This document shows positions 1-10,400 of a stretch of 64,000 nucleotides of DNA, piece by piece (position 1 is the stretch's first letter; each line of letters starts with the position of its first letter). A program made the translations under genes and the position numbers. Under the pieces are notes generated by a model that did not search any database, had not been told where the DNA came from, and saw only the letters and a list, made by a program, of their open reading frames with translations. This DNA comes from Biomphalaria glabrata (taxonomy: Eukaryota; Mollusca; Gastropoda; Planorbidae): contig NC_074719.1 in NCBI RefSeq assembly GCF_947242115.1, forward strand, positions 44,957,384 to 45,021,383. The letters are read 5' to 3'.

Positions 1-465
1 GCTGATATTGGAGCTGTCGATTTTGCCTTGAGCTTTGGTCGGGAGATTCTCGTCTTTGCGACCTCAGATCTGAAAACCACAGTTCGTTCTTGGGATACAG
101 ACAATAACAGCATGGCACATATAATTGATCTTGACTTCACTGCCAGAAAGATGGCAAGCTTCAGTGATGACAGAGCCACCTACATTTTGGACGTACAAGG
201 ACGTCTGTATGAGCTGAAGCAGCTAGAGACGATTCAATTTAGCCTCATAGATAAGCTCTGGAGCTTCAGAGCTGAAGAGCTAAATGGAGCTGTACTGTTT
301 AAAAAGGTTCTCATTGTCTGTGGCAAGTTCCCAGAGAGTCAAGTGGACAAGCCAAACGTTCACGCTATCGTCTCATCAGTTCAAGTTGTGACTTCACCAG
401 CTGCAGAGTTCAGCTCAAACTTTATCTCTTATACTACTCCCAAGACAGCTCTAAAATATGTCTAA
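1..465 (+). CDS. BTB/BACK KLHL-like array gene, copy 0 (C-terminal part, cut by window edge)
   Basis: The frame is open from base 1 and gives the last 154 codons of a member of the tandem family. It matches the C-terminal block of the six complete copies: SDLKTTVRSWDTD, then SFSDDRATYILD, then QLETIQF and LWSFRAEEL, ending in FISYTTPKTALKYV. In the full copies this block follows the BTB and BACK domains and is the most conserved part of the C-terminal region. No canonical double-glycine kelch motif is visible, so a beta-propeller is only an inference from strand-like periodicity. The start and the BTB part lie outside the window. A 29-bp minisatellite begins within about 10 bases of the stop codon, so it probably lies in the 3' UTR. 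Confidence 0.85.
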   Translation, partial: ADIGAVDFALSFGREILVFATSDLKTTVRSWDTDNNSMAHIIDLDFTARKMASFSDDRATYILDVQGRLYELKQLETIQFSLIDKLWSFRAEELNGAVLFKKVLIVCGKFPESQVDKPNVHAIVSSVQVVTSPAAEFSSNFISYTTPKTALKYV

Positions 466-471
466 GTTCTA

Positions 472-1733
472 GAAGAGATATTGAGATAATTTGCTTATAG
501 TAGAATATAGAGAGATACTGTGTTTATATTAGAATATAGAGAGATACTGTGTTTATATTAGAATATAGAGAGATACTGTGTTTATATTAGAATATAGAGA
601 GATACTGTGTTTATATTAGAATATAGAGAGATACTGTGTTTATATTAGAAGATAGAGAGATAATGTGTTTATATTAGAAGATAGAGAGATAATTTGTTTA
701 TATTAGAAGATAGAGAGATAATTTGTTTATACTAGAAGATAGAGAGATAATTTGTTTATATTAGAAGATAGAGAGATAATTTGTTTATATTAGAAGATAG
801 AGAGATAATTTGTTTATACTAGAAGATAGAGAGATAATTTGTTTATATTAAACGATAGAGAGATAATTTGTTTATATTAGAAGATAGAGAGATAATTTGT
901 TTATATTAGAAGATAGAGAGATAATTTGTTTATACTAGAAGATAGAGAGATAATTTGTTTATATTAGAAGATAGAGAGATAATGTGTTTATATTAAAAGA
1001 TAGAGAGATAATTTGTTTATATTAGAAGATAGAGAGATAATGTGTTTATACTAGAAGATAGAGAGATAATTTGTTTATATTAAACGATAGAGAGATAATG
1101 TGTTTATATTAAAAGATAGAGAGATAATTTGTTTATATTAGAAGATAGAGAGATAATGTGTTTATACTAGAAGATAGAGAGATAATTTGTTTATATTAGA
1201 AGATAGAGAGATAATTTGTTTATACTAGAAGATAGAGAGATAATTTGTTTATATTAGACAATAGAGAGATAATGTGTTTATACTAGAAGATAGAGAGATA
1301 ATGTGTTTATATTAGAAGATAGAGAGATAATTTGTTTATATTAGAAGATAGAGAGATAATGTGTTTATACTAGAAGATAGAGAGATAATTTGTTTATATC
1401 AGAAGATAGAGAGATAAGTTGTTTATATTAGAATATAGAGAGATAATTTGTTTATATTAGAAGATAGAGAGATAATGTGTTTATACTAGAAGATAGAGAG
1501 ATAATGTGTTTATATTAGAAGATAGAGAGATAATGTGTTTATATTAGAAGATAGAGAGATAATTTGTTTATACTAGAAGATAGAGAGATAATGTGTTTAT
1601 ACTAGAAGATAGAGAGATAATTTGTTTATATTAGAAGATAGAGAGATAATTTGTTTATATTAGAAGATAGAGAGATAATTTGTTTATATTAGAAGATAGA
1701 GAGATAATGTGTTTATACTAGAAGAGATAGGGC
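472..1733. repeat. 29-bp minisatellite, about 43 copies
   Basis: The unit is TAGAGAGATAATTTG followed by TTTATATTAGAAGA. The first few units carry an ATACTGTG variant and later units alternate ATTTG and ATGTG. The array starts just after the stop codon of the truncated BTB copy and ends at GAAGAGATAGGGC. The unit length is not a multiple of three and no reading frame runs through it. Confidence 0.95.
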
Positions 1734-1949
1734 TTATGTTACTTTCTAAACCTTGAGGTCTGGTAATAAGACTGTTTTAATTATTATTTTTTTTTGTAAT
1801 AAGGACTATGAGACAGACTATACGCCACATCAATTGTTTTCATTCTACTAAATTTAAGATTGTTTTCGGTTTGTTTAATTTTAATATTGAATTCCGGCTT
1901 ATTTGTTAGGCCGAATCTAATCTTGAAGTATAGCTATCATTGGTAATAT

Positions 1950-1956
<7 letters not shown>

Positions 1957-1987
<31 letters not shown>
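1957..1987. repeat. (AG)n microsatellite
   Basis: An uninterrupted run of about 15 AG dinucleotides in AT-rich intergenic DNA. Confidence 0.95.
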
Positions 1988-1992
<5 letters not shown>

Positions 1993-2097
1993 ACTTTCGC
2001 TCAATATTAATTATTTCTTTTTTCCCGTTAAGCTTTTATTTCTTTTTTAGATAAAACGATACACTTCGGTAGACTATTTCTGAAACAGCGTTTGTTG

Positions 2098-2132
<35 letters not shown>
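2098..2132. repeat. (CTAT)n microsatellite
   Basis: About eight CTAT units. They abut the left arm of an inverted repeat that begins at 2133. Confidence 0.95.
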
Positions 2133-2200
2133 TTTCCCCAAATTTTCTTTACCGGAACACTTTCACATTCGGAGAATTTAGGTTGGATTATTACCTCTAT
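2133..2200 (+). repeat. Left arm of a long inverted repeat
   Basis: The sequence from TTCCCCAAATTTTCTTTA through ACTTTCACATTCGGAGAATT to TATTACCTCTAT reappears as its reverse complement at 3845-3915. The arms are about 65 bp with few differences and lie about 1.65 kb apart. They could be the ends of one element or two opposed copies of one repeat. Confidence 0.75.
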
Positions 2201-2440
2201 GTTGCACTGTCTGTCTGTCAGGTCAAAAGTTTGTACACGTTATTTCTTCGACACCTAATCTCTGATCAAGCTGAAACTTTGCACAACTATTTCTTTGTCC
2301 TGACTAAATAAGAATCAATTTTAAAAATTAACCATTTAGTTAATTAACTATTGACTAGCCCTCTTTCCAAGGGAAAGAAATAGTACTTGACTGTAGTGGT
2401 GCTATAAGCTGAATTAATCCCATGTATAGTTTGTCGTATG
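2200..2440 (+). mobile_element. Helitron-like non-autonomous fragment (internal part)
   Basis: CTGTCTGTC is followed by GTTTGTACACGTTATTTCT, GATCAAGCTGAAACTTTGCA and an AATTAACCA/TTAGTTAATTAA stretch. The same order recurs at 21825-22040 and 24930-25300. Elsewhere in the window this type of sequence leads to a CAGCTAGT end, which suggests a Helitron-like family. No terminus is recognised here. Confidence 0.45.
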
Positions 2441-2679
2441 AGGCTTATAACAAATTTAATTACATGACTCATCCAAACTAATTCATACATTTAAAAGGCA
2501 TATTTTTGTATTTTGCTTTGCATTTTTTAAATAAATAAAAAAATATAAAAAAATAAAAATAGATAAATAAAAAATAAAATAAATAAAATAAGATACAAAA
2601 ATAAATAGATTGTAAGAAAGAAACAAAATGACGAGAGTTTGTTTTAAACTATTTATTATATATATATAATTCTCTTCGT

Positions 2680-3160
2680 CTCCCAACCATGCGGGACACT
2701 ACGCAAGCACGCCGACTCTCTAGCCATCGGTGAAAAAGTTATGGAAAGACAACTCTTATTTCTGCAAGTCGGACTACAGTTACCCCACATGGACAACTGT
2801 GCGTCTTTAAGGAAGTGTGAGTTTGAGTTTGAGTTTTAAGTTTAGGCACATCGGCACAATTTAGGCCATGTTGTGCCCGTAATCCTTTAAGGATCACTCT
2901 CTGTTTACATAACAAGGGCTTAATTCGATAAAGTTAAATCATTAAAAACAAGGTCTATTCACAGTTAAAATAGTAAAGGTAGTAAAAATTTAATAATTTG
3001 GTAAAAATCTTATGTCAATATTATATGTTCACAATTCATTAGGCGTATGCCACGCCGCGGGTCGACTGGTTGTATTTAAAATACATTCTTTGTCTCTTTG
3101 TTTTAAATTCGAGTCAAATCTAAAGCAGTTCAAAATTTAAAAATACATTACCTTATCTTT
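2680..3160. other. Intergenic stretch, no gene recognised
   Basis: This holds a GAGTTTGAGTTT run and a segment (GGCACATCGGCACAATTTAGG) that looks repeat-derived. A short piece of it (CACATCGGCACAATTTG) recurs near 57224. No coding signal was seen. Confidence 0.4.
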
Positions 3161-3164
3161 ATAT

Positions 3165-3510
3165 TATACAGACGTGACTTCAAAAAAGAAGTTGATTACG
3201 TCTACGCGTCATGCATTTAGTCATGCATATTAACCAATGACTTAAATTCTGCCAAGTCACTGGTTTTCCTGGCTAGCTCAGGCAACCCATTCCATGCTCT
3301 AATAGCAGCACTAGGGAAGAAGGAGTATTTGTACAAATTTGTCCTAGCATATGGGACGAGGAATGTGCCTTTATCTTTGTGTCTTTCAGAGTATTTAATT
3401 AGATTTTGTTTTTGTATTTGAATTAGTTTGTGTTTGTCCCTGTAAGATACATGGGTTGTATTTACTGAGAACGTTACTCCTTACTTCATGCCACTCACCA
3501 TTTGATGGGC
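3165..3510 (+). repeat. Uncharacterised dispersed repeat, longest copy
   Basis: It begins ACAGACGTGACTTCAAAAAA, followed by GAAGTTGATTACGTC, then GGTTTTCCTGGCTAGC and GGCAACCCATTCCATGCTCT. Related copies lie at 59870-60065 on the same strand and at 43020-43160, 24275-24345 and 18695-18745 on the opposite strand. It carries a small hairpin, ACTTC-A(n)-GAAGT. No coding capacity was seen and the family was not identified. Confidence 0.6.
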
Positions 3511-3844
3511 CCCCGGGGCCCCCCGCACCCCAGGCACGTTGCTAGCTGGGTCAGAGCTAGGATGGAGTAGCTACGTCAAATGTTGCTCTTATCTTTACTA
3601 TTCAGACTTGAGGATAAGACTTACTATTAGTTTATGCTATTCGATGATTCGAGGATTACTTGATTATAATATTGATAAAGTTAGGGACAAACAATACATA
3701 CGTTTTAATGTTCAAAGTGTAATTTAATTGTTATCTCCCCTCTCTCTCTATTTATAAATATGTGTGCATAAAAATTGCGTCTAATATGTATATTTACCTA
3801 CAGAGAGAGATAGAGTGAGAGAGAAAGATATATATATACATATG

Positions 3845-3915
3845 TATAGAGGTAATAATCTAACCTAAATTCTCCGAATGTGAAAGTGTTCCCCTAAAGA
3901 AAATTTTGGGAAAAA
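3845..3915 (-). repeat. Right arm of the long inverted repeat
   Basis: This is the reverse complement of 2133-2200: AGAGGTAATAATCTAACC, AAATTCTCCGAATGTGAAAG, then AAAGAAAATTTTGGG. It is preceded by AG- and TA-rich simple sequence. Confidence 0.75.
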
Positions 3916-4180
3916 ACATGGGATACGCCCTTGTAACATATTGGTATTATGTGTACATTTGCACACTAGCGCGTCAGTGCAACACCGCTTATGTTTATGT
4001 AATAAATGGAGTTCCTAATATGTCTTCCATAGACATAAATAAATATGTCTTCCCTCTTAAACACTAGTTTGTTTGTAGTTTGTGTTTGTAGTTTGTGTTT
4101 GTAGTTTGTGTAATACCAATATTCTACAGCACTATCGCGGTAAAATCCTCTTCCTGATTCAAACGTCTCATGTACTAATG

Positions 4181-4436
4181 GAGGCGCGGTGGCTGAGCGG
4201 TAAAGGAGTCCCGGGTTCGAATCCTGGCAAAGACTGGGATTTGTTTCTTTCTGGATCTCTGGGCGCCACCCAGTTCTATTGGGGGTACCTGGCATTAGTT
4301 GGGGAAACGTAAAGGCAGTTGGTCGTTGTGCTGGCCACATGACACCCTCGTAATCCGTGGGCCACAGAAAATGACCTTTACATCATCCGCTCCATTAATC
4401 GCAAGGTCTGAAAGGGAAACCTTTTTTTTTTATTTA
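4181..4436 (+). mobile_element. tRNA-derived SINE, near full length
   Basis: The head carries pol III boxes: GGTGGCTGAGCGG (A-box-like) and GGTTCGAATCC (B box). The body runs GGCGCC, GGGTACCTGGCATTAGTTGG, GGTCGTTGTGCTGGCCACAT and AAGGTCTGAAAGGGAAAC, ending in a T-rich tail. The same body recurs six more times in the window. The tRNA-like head lacks part of the variable and anticodon region seen in the copy at 30672. Confidence 0.85.
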
Positions 4437-4439
4437 TAC

Positions 4440-4640
4440 TGGGTTCGAATCCTGGTGAAGACTACATTTCAAATTTCGGGATCTTTGGACGCCTCTGAGT
4501 CCATCCAGCTCTAACGGGTACCTGACATTCGTTTGGGGAAAAGTGAAGGTCGTTGAAAAAGTCCTTGTGCTGGCCACATGACATCCTCGTAAACCGTAGG
4601 CCACAGAAACAGATGAACTTTACATCATATGCACAACTAC
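4440..4640 (+). mobile_element. SINE fragment, second copy in tandem
   Basis: It starts at the B box (GGTTCGAATCCTGG) and repeats the SINE body, including GTGCTGGCCACATGACA and the CAGAAACAGATG-ACTTTACATCAT end. It follows directly on the T tail of the previous copy. The LTR retrotransposon begins about 40 bases downstream. Confidence 0.8.
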
Positions 4641-4679
4641 GAACCGCCTTTACTTTTGGGACTATAGTTAGTTCACCAC

Positions 4680-5049
4680 TGTTAGACACCTTATTTATAT
4701 AGGTTAGTTATTTTAGTTATTTAGCGACGCACCATGGTAGACGCATATTGAACGGGACTAGTGACGTTTGGGATATGTTGGGTTAGAGACCGGAAAATCA
4801 GTTAGCGATAGAACATTCCAGGGTAACGACGTGTTTAGTGACAGAGACTTCTACTGTGGCCTTTTATCATAATAAATATATATTAACTTGTTCATCATCG
4901 TTGACTACATCTCTTCACCTGTTACAATCGATGTGCCAGTTCTTGTTTGTGTTGTTGGTCAACTACACGTAATACACCCGAACAATTACACCCAAACGAT
5001 TGCAGAGTAATTGGTTGACTTCAAGACAGCCTGAACTAGCAACATCACA
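4680..5049 (+). repeat. Left LTR of the Gmr1-like element
   Basis: 370 bp, TGTTAGACACC...CATCACA. It contains an AATAAA signal in CATAATAAATATATATT, followed by GT- and T-rich sequence. It reads the same as the right LTR at 12557-12926. Confidence 0.95.
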
Positions 5050-7448
5050 GTGGCGACCCCGAACCTCGAAGCCGAACCTCGACCCCGAACCTCGAAGCCG
5101 GACCCCTGTTGAAGCCGAACATCGAACCGGACCTCGAAGCAGAACGTTTACTCAGGTGAGGGTCGTGCACTCGAAGATATAAGATTTCATCGGAGTACGG
5201 CTGAACACAGCAGTATCGCAGAGTGACTTTGTTCTAGATCTACAAGCAGTCGTCGCCTGTTTGATCGCACGTTCAACGAGCCGTTAACTCAGGGTGACCT
5301 TCGTCAGGACCGTAATCATCGCAACGTCTGGTCTACTTAACCAGTATATTATCAAAGCCTGATCTTCATATGCTGAATCGACCTACAACCAGAGAAACCG
5401 TTCATTCATAACGGGTGAGAGATCGTTAGTGAACCTGTTGGACATATTTTTTTCTTCGTCATAGGAGCCACATCGAGTATCAAGTTTTACCTCGTCAGTT
5501 TCGAGAAGGACAGTTTGCCCGCTGTCAGAAGTATTGTGAGTACTACAAGTTTGGTAGCTAACTAAATCGAAATCGCTCTGTCGTCTTACCCTTGGAGAGA
5601 TTCTTGTGGAGCAGTTTGCTCATTGAACCGGTTGCTTGCCACGTTTATAACGGTCACTGTGTTTAACCTTTGGAAGGTTAGTGAAGTAATCTTTATCAGT
5701 ACTGAACATTGACATATCTAGTATTCGTCGGTCTAGACCATATCTAGACTTGTTAGCAGTGAAGTTGTGGAAACAGCTACATCCACTTAATTTCGTTGAA
5801 AACCGTTAATCGTCTAACGGAACGTCGTCGGAGGTGACCTTGGTTTCACCTAGTCTACATTGGACAGTTGGTCTAGTGAAGCAGAGTACAACAGCAAACT
5901 TCGTCGTACTACCAGAGTAGCAGCAGAAGCAGTGAACTATTTTAGAAAGCCGTTATTCGTCAGCCCAGATCAAGTCATCGTCAAGAAAGTCGTTATTCGT
6001 CAGCCCAGATCAAGTCATCGTCAAGAAAGTCGTTATTCGTCAGCCCAGATCAAGTCATCGTCAAGAAATTCGTTATTCGTCAGTCGTCCAGATCAAGTTG
6101 CCGTCAAGAGACTGTTATTTGTCAGTAGTCGTCTACACAAGTCAAGTCATCGCCAGAAGAACCGTTAACCTATTCGTCAGTAACTGTGTACACAAAGTCG
6201 TCGGAACTACACATACGGTCATCAACAGTCACCGAAGGAACCGAAACATTTTACTGTGGCATATCAGGACATCTGTGGCATTACGTGGGATACTAGTAGC
6301 ACCGGAGAACAGAGTCAGAACTGGAAGAGAGGCAGTGGAATTTGTTGTGATCTAGCATATTCGGGAGTCCGAACAAAGGGATCTTTCTTATCAAAAGCTA
6401 AGTGCCATTTTTCTTATTAGTATATGTTTAGATTGCCCTTAGAAATAGATTTTGTCTAAATTTGGTACGTTAGCCTGAGTAAAATCAGGTGGTGCGCCTT
6501 AAAACCCGTCGGGGTAGAAGACGTAATTTAGATGAAAAGCTATATTATACGTTTAGGGTTGTAATTTGTTTTGTTTGTGTAAACGTCATATCCGTTGTTG
6601 CCTGGTTACTTCGTGACGTTATCATTGTGTGCCATATTGTCATATCCCAACCCATAGCGATAGTCTCATTTTAATTATTTCATTTGTTTATATTATTTTA
6701 AATTATTTATTTTTATTAATTTAATTAGATCTGTATTTTTTTTTCACTTAATGATAGAAAGTGCGGGTAGGATTCTTTCATTGTGAATCAGACTAAAATA
6801 ATTTTAGTTTGAGCGGTTAAAATCAAATATGATTTTGCCATGAGAATAATGCCGAAACTGGCTATGTAGTCAAACACTATCGTCTGGCTAAATTTAGATC
6901 TGCAAATTGTTGTACATCTCTTTGGTACAATTTAATTATCTAGACTCTAATTTGAAATATTATTAAGTTGAAGATGAATGAAGGTAGTACATTCTAGATA
7001 TATATCTTGTTGAAGATATATTTGACATTGTATAAACATATTTGTTTTATACGGTTAAATAGAACCATAATCTACTCTAGATCTAGACTCTAGACAGTCT
7101 TTGAATTTACTCTAGACATTTTAGTCATACCAGATTTTAAAATTGATCATAGTTGGTCATACTAGATCTAAAAGTCATAGTGCTCTTGATAACTATAGAT
7201 CTAAATTGTATTATTATATATACTATAATATACTAGATTTAAATTTGGGTGATACTAGATCTAATATACAGATTTGAATATAACCATAATAACTCAGACT
7301 AGATTTATACATTTACTAAATCTATAGATAGAGACATACCATTTAAAATTTGTATAAAAGTGTGGAAAAACTTAAATATAAAATAAGTTTAAAGTATAGC
7401 CATAACTAATATAGGCTAAGTAAAAATATATATAAAATATAAAACAAA
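5050..7448 (+). other. Long untranslated leader of the Gmr1-like element with a 40-bp tandem repeat
   Basis: About 2.4 kb lies between the primer-binding-like site and the gag start. From about 5950 to 6130 a 40-bp unit (TCGTTATTCGTCAGCCCAGA then TCAAGTCATCGTCAAGAAAG) is repeated three times, with degraded neighbours. Short open frames here look incidental. The part after 6700 is very AT-rich with many AGATCTA-like words. Confidence 0.7.
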
Positions 7449-10400
7449 ATGGCTACATCATCATATGTGGACCTTAAGGAGGTTAAGGAAACAGCTATGC
7501 AGGATGGAAAGGCCATGGAGTTAAAAGGAAAAGACTTAGCAGCTTATGTACAGCAAGTTGTGAAGGAAGAAACGGAACGTCAAAGACAAGAGATAGAAAG
7601 ACAAGAAGAAAGGCAAGACAAAGAGAGAGAAAAAATTAGAGAACATGAAGCTAAAATGGAGAAGATGAGATTGGATGCAGCACAAGTCAGAGCTCAAACT
7701 GAACAAGGAAATAACACAAATAACTCAAATAATTATACCACTCAAAGAGACAACCCTAATTCACAGACATGGCTAAAGAGAAAGATACAAAGTTTTGATG
7801 AACAGAAGGATGACATTGGTGATTTTCTGAAAAGATATGAGGCAAAAATGTCTACATTTAATATGCCTGAAGAAGAATGGTCTGAAATACTGATAGACTT
7901 TGTTCATGGTCAAGCTCTAACAATATGCCAAAATCATGACCATCATATTGATGATAGCTATCAGGTTTTAAAAAGAGAGTTATTAAATGCATATGGTCAT
8001 AATGCTACAACTTTTAGAAAGAAATACTTTGACAATATACCATCATTAGGAATAGAACCCCAAACTACCATTAATATGGAAAAGGATTTTTTCAATAAGT
8101 GGGTAAAATTAGAAAAAGTGAATAACTCTTATGAAGGATTAAAAAATTTTATTCTAGTGGACAACTTTGTAAATAAATGTGATCCTCAATTACAATCTTT
8201 TATTAGAGAAAGAAACCCAAAAACTATAGATGAAATAACAGAGATAATGAGAGTATACAAAAATGCATATCCAAATAAACCATTTTCTGATAGAGATAAG
8301 AGCAAAGTAGATTTAATAGGATACACCAAAGAAAATGTTGATAGAAGTAGAAATAGAAACAGATCAAATAGTGGAAATAGAAAATATAGTGAAATAACCT
8401 GTTTTAAATGTCAAGGAAAAGGTCATATAGCAGCTAACTGTAGAAGAGGGAATAGTAGGTCTGGAAGTAGAAATAGATACAATGAACAAAATAACAGTAG
8501 ATATAGGAGTAGAGATAGGAATGACAGGGGAAATTATAGAAATAGGAGTTACAGTAGGGAATACAAAAATAAAGGTACAGATAGGATATATTTCATGGAA
8601 GGAAATAGGAACAATTTTGCAGTGTACCCAGGGTTTGTAGATAGAATTCCGGTGGAATTAATCAGGGATTCAGGTTGTAACACCTTGGCAGTAAAAACTA
8701 AATTTGTCAAACCTCATTGGTATAAAGGGTTTACTAGGAAAGTAGAATTAGCAGATGGCACTGTAAGGGAATTTAAAGCTATAAGGGTATACATTGAAAC
8801 CCCATTTTTCACTGGTTATTGTGATGGCATTGCAATACCAGAAATGAGATATGATATGTTAGTAGGAAACATAAAAGGAGTTAAAGAATGTTCAAGAAAA
8901 GAATTAGAAGACTGGCAAAACAAATACAAAAACATAAGACAAAATCATGAAAACATAGAAACACAAAATATAACAAGTATGATAATAACAAGATCAATGG
9001 ATAAAAAAGATGAGAAACAGGAAAATACAATAAATGTAATAAGTAATGATAAAGAAAAAGAAACCACTAATGTAATACAAATAGAAAATACAGATGTTAA
9101 GGAAAGAGAGATAGAAAATGAAACACAAAATAGTCTTGAAACACAAATATCACAAAGTGAAAAAGAAACAACACCCACATTTGCATTAGAACAAATGAAT
9201 GACAATATTATTGGGAAAATTTATTCAAGAATATCAGATAAAAACAATAATAATCCAATGGAGAAATTTTGTATAGAGAATAAAATATTATTTAGACAAA
9301 CAAGTAATGATAACAAGAAAATAAAACAACTTGTCTTACCACAGAAATATTGGAAAGATGTTTTAATCATGACACATGATAATAATTTAGCAGCACATAG
9401 GGGAGTAAAGAAATGTTATAGGAATTTGTCAAAACAAGTATTTTGGCCCAAAATGAAAGCAACAATTAACAAATACATAAACTCATGTGACATATGTCAA
9501 AAGAGATCTAACAAAAGCCTAGTGAATAAAGCACCTATTCAAGAAATGGATGAACCTACGGCACCATTTCAGAAAGTATCTATTGATTTAATAGGTCCTT
9601 TAATTCAAACTGAAAATAATAACAAATACATTCTAACAGTAATAGACATGTTTAGTAGATACCCAGAGGCAATCCCATTATCAAATACAAGTGCAGAAAA
9701 TATCATTAATGCCATAACTCAAAAAGTAATTACAAGACATGGTATACCTAAAATTATATTGAGTGATCAGGGATCTCAGTTTAAGTCAGAACAATTTAAG
9801 AAATGGACTAAACAATACAATATACAACACATATACTCTTCGGTTTACCACCCGGAGAGTAACGGTTTATGTGAACGATATGGTGGATCATTAAAAAGAT
9901 CACTAACAAAGATAATTCAGAATAATCAGAACAAGTGGGATCATTACATTAACTATGTACTATTTGCTCATAGAAACAACATCCATGAAGCAACACAATT
10001 TTCACCATATGAAATAATACATGGAAGAAAACCCAGAGATGAATTAGATGTTTTTAAAGAAAATCTAATAGATAATGAGAATAAATTAAATAATGACAGT
10101 GAAACAACAATCACAACAGAATTAAAAGAAATATGGACTCAAGCATATAACAACAATAAGAAGTATAAACAAAGTGCTCATGAGAATCTAAATAAGAAAA
10201 GACAATTGAAAACACTAGAAGTAGGAAACAATGTATTAATATTGATAAATGACCTGAAAAATAAAATTGGTAAACAATGGAAAGGTCCATTTAAGGTGAT
10301 AAAACAAATTAATGATGTGAATTATCAAATTGAAATAAATGGGAAAATTAAAACATACCACATAAATAATTTGAAACTGTATCATGATAGAGAAGATGAG

